Positions 43,737-53,032 are shown, counted from the first letter of the stretch. The stretch: DNA of 64,000 bases from an uncultured Alphaproteobacteria bacterium (GCA_944393245.1 CALXZM010000002.1:1-64000), one strand, 5' to 3'. Translations and numbers: made by a program. Notes: generated by a model not told the origin, from the letters alone.

Positions 43737-46007
43737 ATGAACAGAAAAAAATTATTATTTACAACAACTGCGATATTAATTGCGCCAATTGCAAATGCCG
43801 CAACTGTTTCACGAATTGACGTGTCTGGTAACCAACGTATGGATGCTGAATCCATTCGGATTTTATCTGATGTAAAGGTCGGCGACAATGTCAATTCTGA
43901 AACAGCAAATCAAATTGCAAAGCGGTTACAGGAAAGTGGGTATTTTTCACGTGTCAGTGTGCGTATGTCTGGTAATGTGCTGAAAATCGATATTGCCGAA
44001 GCCCCAACCGTAAACATGGTCACAATCGAAGGTAATGATGAAATTTCCACCGATGATTTAAAAAAAGAATTGCGATTGAAATCACGCGATTCGTACGACG
44101 AATCTGTAATTGGGGCCGATGTTCAACGCATGTTGACACTGTACCAGCGCAAGGGTTTTTTTGGTACAACAATTGAACCACAAAAAATAGAACTGGACGA
44201 TAATCGGGTTAATGTTGTCTATGAAATTGATGAAGGGCATCCAACATATATTCGCAGAATAGATTTTGAAGGTAACAAAGTTTTTCGCGATTCAGAACTG
44301 CGCGACCAGATTTTATCACGCGAACATGCCTGGTGGCGGTTTATGACACAATTCGACGTATTTGACGAAGACCGTATTTTATACGATCAGCAAATGATAC
44401 GTCAATTTTATATGCGCAACGGATACGTCGATATCCAGGTTACTGATGCAAATGGTGTTTTTACGCCAGACCGTCAATATTATTCTGTGACCTTTACCGT
44501 TGACGAGGGTGAAAAATACAAATTCGGAAAACTGACAATAAAAAATCCGTTCCCGGACGTGCCAGACAGCGAACTGTATGATGTAATCGCAATGGACGAC
44601 GGTGACGTGTACAACATAGATTTGGTTGATGAAACAATTTCAAATCTGCGTGGTGCGGTGGCCGACCACGGGTATGCGTTTATAAATGTAAATCCCGTAC
44701 CGAAAAAAAATGACGACACAAAAACAATAGATTTGGAATTTGATATCGAAAAGACAAACCGCATTTATCTGAACAACATAAACATTTTGGGTAATGTGCG
44801 CACGTTTGATTCTGTTATTGAACAGTTGATTCCAATGCGTTCGGGCGACCCGTTTTCATTACAAACGATTGAAGAAGGACGCCAAAACCTGATGCGGACA
44901 CGCTATTTCAAAGACGTGAAAATGGTGCCAAACCGCATTGCTGACGCAAATATGATAAACCTGGACATCCAGGTTGAAGAACAACCAACTGGCGAACTGT
45001 CCGGTGGATTTGGTTGGTCGAACATAAACGGATTTATGGTCGACGCCGGGATTACCGAAACCAACTTTATGGGGCGTGGCCAGGTTGTACAACTGCGCGG
45101 TTCAATCGCACAATATCAAAAACAGGCGTTGTTCAGTTTTACCGAACCATATCTGTTTGGACGCCCCCTGTCCGCGGGATTTGATGTTTCGTACACTATG
45201 TATGATTATTCATCATTGGGCGGATTTGGATACGACCGTGATTCATTGACGGTGGCCGGACGTTTGGGTTGGAAACTGACCGACCATTGGTCACAGACGG
45301 TGCGACTGTCCGCATCATTTGACCAGAATTACGATATTCAATCTGCAACCGGGGGGCGTGACGCAAACTTGTTCACACTGGGGACATATTTGCGCTATTA
45401 CAATCTGGATACGAATTTTGAACAAAATACTCATACCGGTATTGTGGGTAATATCGGAATTGCATACACCGGGTTCGGCGGTTCTGAAACATATATGCGT
45501 TACAACGCCGATATCATAGGTATGGTGAAATTCTGGGATGACCGTTGGCAGTTGCGTTCATCGTTGGAATTTGGACTGTTACAGCCGATTGACGGTGATT
45601 ATATATCGCGTGTGTATCGTTACTTCCTGGGTGGGGAATCGTTGCGTGGATTTGATATTGCGGGCGTGGGTTCACGTAACTGGGCAGATACCACCTATTC
45701 ATTGGGCGGAATGTGGAAAATCAATGGTTCAACGCAGTTGAATTTCCCGATATTTATCCCAGATGAATATCAGATAAAGGGATTTGTATTCTTTGATTAT
45801 GGTATTTTGGGCAAACCACCAAAAGAAGAATATACTTATCTGGGCTATCCAAATTATATCGACAGTGATATACGCACGTCCGTTGGTGTTGGTATATACT
45901 GGAACACGCCGATGGGGCCGATGAATTTCAGTTGGGGGTGGCCGTTAAAGATGAACAAGTACGACCGCGAACAACGATTCTTGCTGTCGTTTGAAACCCA
46001 GTTCTGA
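43737..46007 (+). CDS. bamA: Outer-membrane assembly factor BamA
   Basis: BamA inserts beta-barrel proteins into the outer membrane. The 756-residue protein has a signal peptide (about 1-20, ending IANAA), five POTRA domains (about 22-340; for example VSRIDVSGNQRMDAESI and NRIYLNNINILGN) and the C-terminal barrel (about 345-756). The lid-loop region carries FLGGESLRGFDIAGVGSR, the usual (V/I)RGF motif, and the last residue is F. It ends the essential cluster, followed by a terminator. Confidence 0.96.
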   Translation: MNRKKLLFTTTAILIAPIANAATVSRIDVSGNQRMDAESIRILSDVKVGDNVNSETANQIAKRLQESGYFSRVSVRMSGNVLKIDIAEAPTVNMVTIEGNDEISTDDLKKELRLKSRDSYDESVIGADVQRMLTLYQRKGFFGTTIEPQKIELDDNRVNVVYEIDEGHPTYIRRIDFEGNKVFRDSELRDQILSREHAWWRFMTQFDVFDEDRILYDQQMIRQFYMRNGYVDIQVTDANGVFTPDRQYYSVTFTVDEGEKYKFGKLTIKNPFPDVPDSELYDVIAMDDGDVYNIDLVDETISNLRGAVADHGYAFINVNPVPKKNDDTKTIDLEFDIEKTNRIYLNNINILGNVRTFDSVIEQLIPMRSGDPFSLQTIEEGRQNLMRTRYFKDVKMVPNRIADANMINLDIQVEEQPTGELSGGFGWSNINGFMVDAGITETNFMGRGQVVQLRGSIAQYQKQALFSFTEPYLFGRPLSAGFDVSYTMYDYSSLGGFGYDRDSLTVAGRLGWKLTDHWSQTVRLSASFDQNYDIQSATGGRDANLFTLGTYLRYYNLDTNFEQNTHTGIVGNIGIAYTGFGGSETYMRYNADIIGMVKFWDDRWQLRSSLEFGLLQPIDGDYISRVYRYFLGGESLRGFDIAGVGSRNWADTTYSLGGMWKINGSTQLNFPIFIPDEYQIKGFVFFDYGILGKPPKEEYTYLGYPNYIDSDIRTSVGVGIYWNTPMGPMNFSWGWPLKMNKYDREQRFLLSFETQF

Positions 46008-46010
46008 TTT

Positions 46011-46040
46011 ACGGTTGGCAAATTTGCCAACCGTTTGTTT
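46011..46040 (+). terminator. Terminator after bamA
   Basis: ACGGTTGGCAAA and TTTGCCAACCGT form a perfect palindrome followed by TTGTTTT. Confidence 0.8.
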
Positions 46041-46046
46041 TATATC

Positions 46047-46076
46047 TTGACCGGGACGCTGGATTTTTCTTATAAT
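46047..46076 (+). promoter_or_regulatory. Promoter of the VirB8-like operon
   Basis: TTGACC (46047-46052) and a perfect TATAAT (46071-46076) are spaced by 18 bases. Confidence 0.7.
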
Positions 46077-46098
46077 TCAAAAACAAGGGGGAAAGATT

Positions 46099-46245
46099 AT
46101 GAAGAAAGTTGTATTGGGATTATTCGTGGCGCTGGTACTGGCGGGATGCGGCCAGATTTATGATCGCGAACCGGTCGGCGTCGGATATGATAACAACGAA
46201 TTGAAATTGAGCCCGTGCGCCTGTATCATGGTTTTCCAGGCATAA
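46099..46245 (+). CDS. Tiny lipoprotein, possible VirB7-like
   Basis: A 48-residue protein with a lipoprotein signal (LVLAGC lipobox, cysteine at residue 17) leaves a mature chain of only 32 residues that contains two further cysteines (PCAC). GGGGGAAAG precedes the ATG. It opens the operon with two VirB8-like proteins. VirB7 of type IV secretion systems is also a tiny lipoprotein, so position and size agree, but sequence alone cannot prove it. A second 48-residue lipoprotein lies at 51146. Confidence 0.65.
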   Translation: MKKVVLGLFVALVLAGCGQIYDREPVGVGYDNNELKLSPCACIMVFQA

Positions 46246-46272
46246 TCGCCTGAAATTTTCGGGGGGACGCAA

Positions 46273-46980
46273 TTGGATTATCCAGACGATTTTAATACAC
46301 CCGCTTTCCCGGCGGGGCCAAGTATTGCCATATCGCGATTTATGGCAATTGCGTCGTCTGTATTATTTGTTGTGATAATATTTGTTTGTATAATACTGCT
46401 GTGGACAATGCGTTCCCAACGGATTGACCCATTTATTGTGTCTGTAAACGAATTCACCGGGCAATGGGTTGTGATGCATCATTCGCACGGAAATAATCCA
46501 TTCCAATTTGAATATACCGCAATAAAATCTATGCAGGAATCAGTCGTTGGAAATTTTACTGCAAACTGGTTTACTATTTCTGAAAATGTGGCCGACAACG
46601 ACGCAATGTGGCAAACATGCAACCGAACCCAGGAATGCGGTAATGAAAGCAATTTAAAATATGGTGATAAAACATGTGCTTTGTTCTGTGCATCTGGTGA
46701 AGATTTATTTTCACGTTTTATATACAACGTTGTACCCGATTATCAAAAACGCGTTGCAGCGGGCGAACGTTGGATTGTCGATAAAACACAAATTCAAATT
46801 GAACCAGCCGCAGAAATTACTGAATCTGGGGGAACGTGGAATATTTTGGTTACTGTACAGTCCAATATCAATGGCGAAATGCAGGTACTGGGGTTTGTAA
46901 AGGTTGCACGCAATACAGGATTATATCCACAAACGTTGGGGTATTACGTGGCTGATTTTAATACATACCGGATAAATTAA
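46273..46980 (+). CDS. VirB8-like membrane protein (NTF2 fold)
   Basis: The 235-residue protein has one membrane helix (about 24-46) and a periplasmic domain in the VirB8 style. PFIVSVNEFTGQWVV matches the first strand region, MQESVVGNFTANWFTISEN the helix region, and VLGFVKVARN ... YYVADFNTYR the final strands. VirB8 is an assembly factor of the inner-membrane part of type IV secretion systems. The start is TTG at 46273 with GGGGGG seven bases before it; no earlier ATG exists. Four cysteines (TCNRTQEC, TCALFC) could form disulfides. The next gene overlaps by one base. Confidence 0.65.
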   Translation: MDYPDDFNTPAFPAGPSIAISRFMAIASSVLFVVIIFVCIILLWTMRSQRIDPFIVSVNEFTGQWVVMHHSHGNNPFQFEYTAIKSMQESVVGNFTANWFTISENVADNDAMWQTCNRTQECGNESNLKYGDKTCALFCASGEDLFSRFIYNVVPDYQKRVAAGERWIVDKTQIQIEPAAEITESGGTWNILVTVQSNINGEMQVLGFVKVARNTGLYPQTLGYYVADFNTYRIN

Positions 46981-47621
46981 TGAAAAAACTGATGGGGATT
47001 TTGTTTGGATTAATATTACTGGCGATGACCGGGGTGGGCCTGTATTTGACCGGCGGAATATTTGACGCGGGAATGAACCAAAATATATTTCCATACTTTT
47101 TTCAGCCAAATAATCTGTCGGAACGACGGCCGGGGGTACCGCAAACCGCGGAATACATGGGTGATTCACAATTTTTAAATCTGTTGGTGCGCAAATACGT
47201 TGCTGAATATTTCTATGCCGCGCCAGATTCTGAAAATATCGCGCGCCGGACCAGTCCGAATGGCGTGTTGGCACGAATGTCTGCGGCAACCGTATTTGAT
47301 GAATGGTTGGCCAACGAAGGTAAACGTATACAGGATTTAGCCGCAGATAAAGCAATGCGCATCGCACACGTAATTGACCAAATTTATCAACCGCACGACA
47401 GTAAATATTGGGTTGTAAACTATGAATTAATAACATGGGAAAAGCCCAACGATTTTAGTATTCAACCAACCGTTACACATGGTACCATGTATATGGATAT
47501 AACATACCAAATGGGCATGCGAACCGGGGTGGAAATGGATGTATTACATGAATATTTAGAAAATGGTGGCGATCCGGCGGCGGTGTTTAATTTTCGGGTA
47601 AATCAAATAATTCAGGGTTAA
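46980..47621 (+). CDS. Second VirB8-like membrane protein
   Basis: The 213-residue protein has an N-terminal membrane anchor (about 4-24) and a domain with FLNLLVRKYVAEYFYAAPDS, YWVVNYELITWE and GTMYMDITYQMG that looks like another NTF2/VirB8-type fold. The ATG overlaps the previous stop (TAATG), so the pair is translationally coupled and may form a heteromer. No secretion ATPase or VirB9/B10 gene is visible in the window. The relationship to VirB8 is weaker than for its neighbour. Confidence 0.5.
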   Translation: MKKLMGILFGLILLAMTGVGLYLTGGIFDAGMNQNIFPYFFQPNNLSERRPGVPQTAEYMGDSQFLNLLVRKYVAEYFYAAPDSENIARRTSPNGVLARMSAATVFDEWLANEGKRIQDLAADKAMRIAHVIDQIYQPHDSKYWVVNYELITWEKPNDFSIQPTVTHGTMYMDITYQMGMRTGVEMDVLHEYLENGGDPAAVFNFRVNQIIQG

Positions 47622-47627
47622 TGGCAT

Positions 47628-48407
47628 ATGCGTACTAAATTTGGAATTTTGGCCGTTATGATGATAACATACGTTGGTGTGGCAATGGCCGCAACAGACG
47701 AATTTGATTTCAGCAACTTTGCAATCACAGAATCAGGGAATGCGGATTTAAACGCTGATGCAGTAACACTGAATCCGGGTGCAAAACCGATAACGGTAAA
47801 TAATTTTGATATTGCGGGGATTATGCTGGGGATGTCTTTTGACGATGTTGAAACGCTGTTTTTTAAGGCCAAGGGACTGTATTCACCCCGTAAAAAGGAC
47901 AGTATTGTATATTCCATACAAAAAGAATGGAAATACAATTTGGATTATGAATGTCGGCAACAGGGAATCGTTATCCCGGCTGAATTGGAACAATGCGTAA
48001 ACACATTGGCAAAAAATCGTGGGCTGATGTATGCGGCCGAATTACATTTGGAACGGGAAAACACGGGTGAAACAATTGTCGTTTATTTCACCAGTAACGC
48101 TGATGATAATGCCGTGTGGCGGGTTTTATACAATAACGATGTTAATGAAATAGAAGGCGACCATGAAAAATTCGCCGACCAGCGCGAGAAAAAAATTCTG
48201 GCGTTCTGGCAGGCCGTATTGGACAAATATGGTGCGCCAAATTCAGGGACTGATAAATGGATTTCAACAAATAATGCGTATGACCCAATGATGACCGCAT
48301 ATTATGGTTCGTTGGATTTGGTTGATATGGGACGTTATACGTCTGATATAGCCGAAAATATCCGCGCCGCGCGTGAAAATTTTCAGGCAAAACCATACGC
48401 GTTTTAA
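47628..48407 (+). CDS. Periplasmic protein of unknown function
   Basis: The 259-residue protein has a signal peptide (about 1-22, ending AMAAT), a segment FDIAGIMLGMSFDDVETLFF of the kind found in small periplasmic modules, and two cysteines (YECRQQ, LEQCVN) that could pair. It lies six bases after the second VirB8-like gene and should belong to the same operon and compartment. I recognise no family. Confidence 0.6.
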   Translation: MRTKFGILAVMMITYVGVAMAATDEFDFSNFAITESGNADLNADAVTLNPGAKPITVNNFDIAGIMLGMSFDDVETLFFKAKGLYSPRKKDSIVYSIQKEWKYNLDYECRQQGIVIPAELEQCVNTLAKNRGLMYAAELHLERENTGETIVVYFTSNADDNAVWRVLYNNDVNEIEGDHEKFADQREKKILAFWQAVLDKYGAPNSGTDKWISTNNAYDPMMTAYYGSLDLVDMGRYTSDIAENIRAARENFQAKPYAF

Positions 48408-48421
48408 ATAAAACAAAAAAC

Positions 48422-48450
48422 TTTACAACAATATATACTGTTTATAAAAT
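48422..48450 (+). promoter_or_regulatory. Promoter of the two-glycosyltransferase operon
   Basis: TTTACA (48422-48427) and TAAAAT (48445-48450) are spaced by 17 bases. Confidence 0.45.
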
Positions 48451-48476
48451 GTGCTAGCATAATTAAAGGAGCAGTC

Positions 48477-49322
48477 GTGCCACGCGTATCTGTTTTAACC
48501 CCTGTTTACAATACTAATCCCGAACATTTGGGGCAATGTATTGAATCAATATTAAATCAGACATTTACTGATTTTGAATTTCTGATTTTAAATGACAGTC
48601 CAGACAACCTGGATTTGGACCGGTTGGTTGAATCGTATGCAAAACGCGATTCACGTATTCGTTATATGAAAAATGAAAAAAACATGGGAATTTCTGCAAC
48701 GCGCAATAAATTATTAAAAATGGCGCGCGGGGAATATTTGGCTATATTTGACCATGACGATATTTCTGTCCCAACCAGATTACAGCAAGAGGTAGAATAC
48801 CTGGACGCTAATCCAGATGTGGGGGTGGTGTCGGGATGGTTACAGTGTTTCGGGGTTGAACATAATATATTTAACAATCCTGAAAGTGATATTGATATAA
48901 AAACCCATCTGATGCATAACTGTTTCGTTGCGCACACGGCGTCAATGATACGTAAATCCGTATTGGATGAAAATAATATAGAATACGAAGCATTCTATTC
49001 CCCAGCCGAAGATTACCGTTTGTGGGCGCGATTAATGGATGTAACCAGATTTCACAATATTCAACAGGTATTGGTTCTGTACAGAACACATGACAATATG
49101 ACAACAATTCGCCAACAAAAACAAATGAATGATGCATGGCGGGCAATTTCATTGGATTTGGGCAATAAATACCCCGCGTATTATCGCGAAATGTTGGAAT
49201 CTATGAAGCACGGAACACAATTTAGACTGCGCCTGTTCGGGATTATCCCATTGTTAAAAATCAAAAATAATTGGGTGCAATTGTTTGAATGTATACCGTT
49301 GTTTAAACTAAAATGGAAATAA
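48477..49322 (+). CDS. Family 2 glycosyltransferase
   Basis: The 281-residue protein is a GT-A fold family 2 transferase: VSVLTPVYNTNPE at the start, LNDSPDN, NKLLKMARGEYLAIFDHDD with the DxD motif near residue 100, and EDYRLWARL. The C-terminus ends in two hydrophobic phrases (LFGIIPLLKI and LFECIPLFKL), a motif shared with the RgpF-like protein of the glycan island. The start is GTG at 48477 with AAAGGA in front. The donor and acceptor are unknown. Confidence 0.85.
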   Translation: MPRVSVLTPVYNTNPEHLGQCIESILNQTFTDFEFLILNDSPDNLDLDRLVESYAKRDSRIRYMKNEKNMGISATRNKLLKMARGEYLAIFDHDDISVPTRLQQEVEYLDANPDVGVVSGWLQCFGVEHNIFNNPESDIDIKTHLMHNCFVAHTASMIRKSVLDENNIEYEAFYSPAEDYRLWARLMDVTRFHNIQQVLVLYRTHDNMTTIRQQKQMNDAWRAISLDLGNKYPAYYREMLESMKHGTQFRLRLFGIIPLLKIKNNWVQLFECIPLFKLKWK

Positions 49323-49326
49323 AAAT

Positions 49327-50742
49327 ATGCCAAAAATCAGCGTTATTATACCGGTATATAATACAGAACAGTATCTGGCCCAATGTTTGGATTCTGTGTT
49401 GGGGCAAACATTTCATGATATTGAAATCATTTGCGTAAACGACGGCAGTACTGATAACAGTTTACAAATACTGGCGCAATATGCCAAACGTGACAATCGG
49501 ATAATGGTAATAAACCAACAAAATTCAGGTGTCGTTGCCGCACGAAATAATGCAATTGCGGTTGCAAAATCTGATTTAATTTTCCCATTGGACAGTGATG
49601 ATTTTATTGCCCCAAATGCGTTGGAAAAAATGTATGAATGTTTTAAATCAGGTTGTGGCGACATAATAACATGCCGCGTAATGTTGTGCGGAAACCAAAG
49701 CGGCGAAATGCGTTTACACAAACCAACAAAATTTAATATGGCGCGTGACAATTGCCTGGTTAATGTGGCATTGTTCAGAAAATCTGATTTTGTGGCGTGT
49801 GGTGGTTATTCGCCAAAATATTACACCGCATTGGAAGATTATGATTTATGGCTAAATTTGATATTTAATCATAATAAACAGATTTATCGGGTGCCTGAAA
49901 TATTGTTTTATTATCGTATAAAAAACAAGGCTGATTCCAGAAATTGGCAACACCGTACAGAACATGGGGAACTGGTTCGCCAAATGTACCGGCAATATAA
50001 TAAAATGCGCCCTTTTATTATATTAAACAAAATCCGTAATCATATTATCAAGTTCGGACATTTTCTGTTCAGAATTCAAAACGGCAAAATAAAAATTTTT
50101 AAAATCCCGGTTTATACTTTGCGCAAATACGATACTGTTATTTCCGTTGGGGCGGCGTGTTTTGTGCCTGATGCATTAAAACATGTGAAACTGCGTGATT
50201 TTAGTGGCCCGTTTGATTGGATGTATGGTTCCGATGTTATTACGCGTTTGAAATGTATTTATGATGAATTTAATCATTATTTTGATTATTCTGATTTTGA
50301 ATATGTTGCGGAAAACCCTGATAATGGTAAATCTATTTATAAAAACAACCGCACAGGCATTATTTACAACCACGATTTTTATCCCGGTGATTTCGAAAAA
50401 ACTTTCCCGCCAGTGGCAGAAAAATATGCGCGACGCACAAACCGAATGTTGGAACATTTAAACGATGACAAACGTGTGTTGTTGGTGTTTTCTGAATTCG
50501 GCCAAACTGGTAATGTTGATGAAATTATTGCAATGATTGATAAAATAAATAAAAAATTTGCTGCAAATATTGATTTGTTGTATGTAAATCACAATCCTGA
50601 AATGCATCCAGGCGAATACACAAAACCCAAACGTGTTTCCAAAAATCTAATTTATTGCGAATATTATTATCAGACTTTTCCAGATGAAACATCCATGGCA
50701 CGCAAAACATTGGAAAAAATATTACGGAAAATCGCCAAATGA
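49327..50742 (+). CDS. Glycosyltransferase family 2 fused to DUF1796
   Basis: The first 230 residues are a family 2 transferase (ISVIIPVYNTEQYLAQCLDS, CVNDGSTDNS, FPLDSDDF). After a linker with KIFKIPVYTLRKY, residues of about 262-470 form a DUF1796 domain (VISVGAACFVPDALKHV, GPFDWMYGSD), the same domain as in the protein at 12644. The fusion suggests that DUF1796 acts together with a sugar transferase. It follows the other transferase by four bases and overlaps the UPF0102 gene by four. Confidence 0.82.
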   Translation: MPKISVIIPVYNTEQYLAQCLDSVLGQTFHDIEIICVNDGSTDNSLQILAQYAKRDNRIMVINQQNSGVVAARNNAIAVAKSDLIFPLDSDDFIAPNALEKMYECFKSGCGDIITCRVMLCGNQSGEMRLHKPTKFNMARDNCLVNVALFRKSDFVACGGYSPKYYTALEDYDLWLNLIFNHNKQIYRVPEILFYYRIKNKADSRNWQHRTEHGELVRQMYRQYNKMRPFIILNKIRNHIIKFGHFLFRIQNGKIKIFKIPVYTLRKYDTVISVGAACFVPDALKHVKLRDFSGPFDWMYGSDVITRLKCIYDEFNHYFDYSDFEYVAENPDNGKSIYKNNRTGIIYNHDFYPGDFEKTFPPVAEKYARRTNRMLEHLNDDKRVLLVFSEFGQTGNVDEIIAMIDKINKKFAANIDLLYVNHNPEMHPGEYTKPKRVSKNLIYCEYYYQTFPDETSMARKTLEKILRKIAK

Positions 50743-51080
50743 ATAATTACAGGGCCGGTATTTTTGCGGAATGTATTGCATGCATTTATTTAATATTTCA
50801 TGGTTTCCGCATATTGCGTCGGCGATATAAAACCGGTCGATATACAAATCGTGCCGAAATAGATATTATTGCAAAACGAAAAAATTTAATGGTTTTCATA
50901 GAGGTTAAACACCGGCATGATGTCACCACTGGATTAAATGCTGTGACCAGTGCCCAGGCGACGCGCCTGCGCAGGGCCGCTGAAACATATATTGCACAAA
51001 CGGGTTGGACGGGCGATGCACGCTTTGACATTATGGTCGTCACAAATTGCAATATTCGTTGGATTCAGGGGGCCGTATAG
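50739..51080 (+). CDS. UPF0102 (YraN) nuclease-like protein
   Basis: The 113-residue protein has the family pattern AGIFAECIACIYLIFHGF, then RILRRRYKT, AEIDIIAKRKNLMVFIEVKHR. The E-D-EVK triad is the restriction-endonuclease-like active site. YraN proteins are common but functionally undefined, possibly Holliday-junction or DNA-uptake related. ATGA overlap with the upstream transferase indicates coupling. Confidence 0.88.
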   Translation: MNNYRAGIFAECIACIYLIFHGFRILRRRYKTGRYTNRAEIDIIAKRKNLMVFIEVKHRHDVTTGLNAVTSAQATRLRRAAETYIAQTGWTGDARFDIMVVTNCNIRWIQGAV

Positions 51081-51085
51081 TTTTC

Positions 51086-51114
51086 TTGCGCGGGTAAATA
51101 TATTTCTGTATAAT
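51086..51114 (+). promoter_or_regulatory. Promoter of the second tiny lipoprotein
   Basis: TTGCGC (51086-51091) and a perfect TATAAT (51109-51114) are spaced by 17 bases. Confidence 0.65.
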
Positions 51115-51145
51115 CGCAATGTACTTTTACGTAAAAGGAGAAAAC

Positions 51146-51292
51146 ATGAAAAAAGTTATGTTGGCTTTGTTTGCCGTTTTGACTTTGTCCGCATGCATGG
51201 GGCACTATAAACAGGGTAATTGCGAATACGATTTCCTGTTACACAAAGATATTTCCATTTCCAAATGGATTGGTGCCGCAACAGGTTGCTAA
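51146..51292 (+). CDS. Tiny lipoprotein
   Basis: A 48-residue protein with a lipoprotein signal (LTLSAC, cysteine at residue 17) and a 32-residue mature part with two more cysteines (QGNCEYD and the C-terminal C). AAAAGGAG precedes the ATG. It has its own strong promoter and terminator, so it may be abundant. Length, lipobox position and cysteine count equal those of the lipoprotein at 46099, although the mature sequences differ. Confidence 0.65.
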   Translation: MKKVMLALFAVLTLSACMGHYKQGNCEYDFLLHKDISISKWIGAATGC

Positions 51293-51304
51293 AAACAAAC
51301 ATAA

Positions 51305-51330
51305 AAATCCCGCAGTCGCGGGATTTTTTT
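51305..51330. terminator. Bidirectional terminator
   Basis: AAATCCCGC-AGTC-GCGGGATTT with A before and T after lies between the tiny lipoprotein and the convergent lpxI. Confidence 0.85.
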
Positions 51331-52162
51331 ATTCATCAATCGCAACAATAAATATTTTTAATTCATTTGCACGTTTTATAACCGCATCCCTGTCAACAAT
51401 AAAGCAAGTTTTTGTATTTACAATTATCCCACGCAGTTTGGCCGCTGCAACCGCATTGACAGTGTCAACGCCAATTGCAGGGATGTCGATCCTTAAATCT
51501 TGGCCTGGTTTTGTCATTTTGGCAAAAACACCACTGGGGGTTTTATGATTTTTACGCATTTCAATTACGCGTTCCAACATGTTGGCGGTGCCCTCGGCTG
51601 CCTCTACGGCGATGACCTGTTTGTCCACAACAACAGATGCCCCAATGTCCGCCGCACCAATTGTATGCGAAACATCAATTGCGCGTTCTATATCACGTGT
51701 ATCACGTTTTGTCGGTTTGGTTTTTGTTTGCACCCCAGCCGTTTGAAATGCTAATTCTGGGGCCACATCCTGGGCCGCAACAATTTCAAAACCACGACGT
51801 TCCAATGCCTTGTTCAATGCAACTGCCATCGAATCATACCCCCGTTGATGTCTTAAAATGCTGAATAATAATCCAATTGACCATAAATCTGGCCGAATGT
51901 CAGACAAATTTGGATGCCCCAATGCACCGACAAATGTTAATTTTTTTATTCCACGTCGGTGAAACTGTCGCACAGCCGGCCAACCACCACCCGGACGAAC
52001 GGCAATGTCTGGATTAAGACGCGGATCATAAAAAGGCTTTAACCCAACGACATACACGTCCCATCCCGCACGACGCAATGCGTCACGTGTCAAAAATGGC
52101 AAATCCAATGCACCGGCAATTAATGCTATCTTTTTATCTGATTTTTTTATACTTTTCTTCAT
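51329..52162 (-). CDS. lpxI: UDP-2,3-diacylglucosamine pyrophosphatase LpxI
   Basis: LpxI hydrolyses UDP-2,3-diacylglucosamine to lipid X in lipid A synthesis and replaces LpxH in most alphaproteobacteria. The 277-residue protein shows IALIAGALDLPFL, the FVGALGHPNLSD segment, GYDSMAVALN..LERRGFEIV, IGAADIGASVVV, AVEAAEGTANMLER and DIPAIGVDTV, matching the family. It is monocistronic. Its presence implies that the cell makes lipid A. Confidence 0.93.
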   Translation of the reverse strand: MKKSIKKSDKKIALIAGALDLPFLTRDALRRAGWDVYVVGLKPFYDPRLNPDIAVRPGGGWPAVRQFHRRGIKKLTFVGALGHPNLSDIRPDLWSIGLLFSILRHQRGYDSMAVALNKALERRGFEIVAAQDVAPELAFQTAGVQTKTKPTKRDTRDIERAIDVSHTIGAADIGASVVVDKQVIAVEAAEGTANMLERVIEMRKNHKTPSGVFAKMTKPGQDLRIDIPAIGVDTVNAVAAAKLRGIIVNTKTCFIVDRDAVIKRANELKIFIVAIDE

Positions 52163-52251
52163 GTTTCATATATGGTACGAATAAAACGCGCTGGAATCAA
52201 GTTGCAATTTATGATAAAATTTGTTTGATAAATTATATTGGGTGAATAAAT

Positions 52252-53016
52252 ATGAAAAAAATATCATATCTGGGGATTTTTGCCGTATTGATATCCACGC
52301 CGGCTGTTGCTGAATATACTGATGAAATGTTTCGGGCCGAAGTGATTGAGGGGCTGGACCTGATTAGTGCCCGCGCAAATGTTGATAAACCAGACGCCGC
52401 ACCCGGCGAATTGGGATTGGATGTTTATCAAACGGCCGATGCGGGTTACGACGACGAAATTCAAATGTTTATTCCAACATCAATGTATATGCGGGCTGGG
52501 GGCGGTCTTAATTTGCCATTCGCAACAGATGCCGCACAATTAAACGGTGTAAAGCACGACAGTTCAGGCAGTTGGACCACTCAAATTGGATTGGGGTGGA
52601 ATTTATCGTCGTACGTACGCACAGAAATAGATTTTCAAGAATCTGTATTTGAATTTTCCGATATTGACAATATGGGGGCAACATATCAAACAATTGGTGG
52701 TATGCTGTATTTTGATTTTGCACGACGTTATGTCCAATCGGGGGATATTACATATCGGCGGCGTTTTGTCCCATTTATGGGAATTGGGGCGGCCGCGGGT
52801 ATATATAAATTTGATGGCGCCGGTGGCGCAGACGGGTTCGTTATCGCCGCACCACGCGCAACGTTGGGAATTAACGTTATGCTGAACGATTTAATTGGTA
52901 TTGACATTATGTATCAGTACCAGATGATGATTGGAAATGGTTTTGGTTGGAATGTACGTGCCGGCGGCGTTGATAATATCAGTAATGTTATGGCGTCTTT
53001 CCGTGTGAATTTCTAA
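52252..53016 (+). CDS. Outer-membrane beta-barrel protein
   Basis: The 254-residue protein has a signal peptide (about 1-20, ending AVAEY) and, after a 60-residue N-terminal extension, alternating strands of a small barrel (SSYVRTEIDFQESVFEF, RRFVPFMGIGAAAGIYKF), ending in F as barrels do. It resembles Omp25/OmpW-like porin-type proteins of alphaproteobacteria. It forms a pair with the next gene 16 bases downstream. Its ligand is unknown. Confidence 0.75.
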   Translation: MKKISYLGIFAVLISTPAVAEYTDEMFRAEVIEGLDLISARANVDKPDAAPGELGLDVYQTADAGYDDEIQMFIPTSMYMRAGGGLNLPFATDAAQLNGVKHDSSGSWTTQIGLGWNLSSYVRTEIDFQESVFEFSDIDNMGATYQTIGGMLYFDFARRYVQSGDITYRRRFVPFMGIGAAAGIYKFDGAGGADGFVIAAPRATLGINVMLNDLIGIDIMYQYQMMIGNGFGWNVRAGGVDNISNVMASFRVNF

Positions 53017-53032
53017 ACAAGGGACGGGGAAT

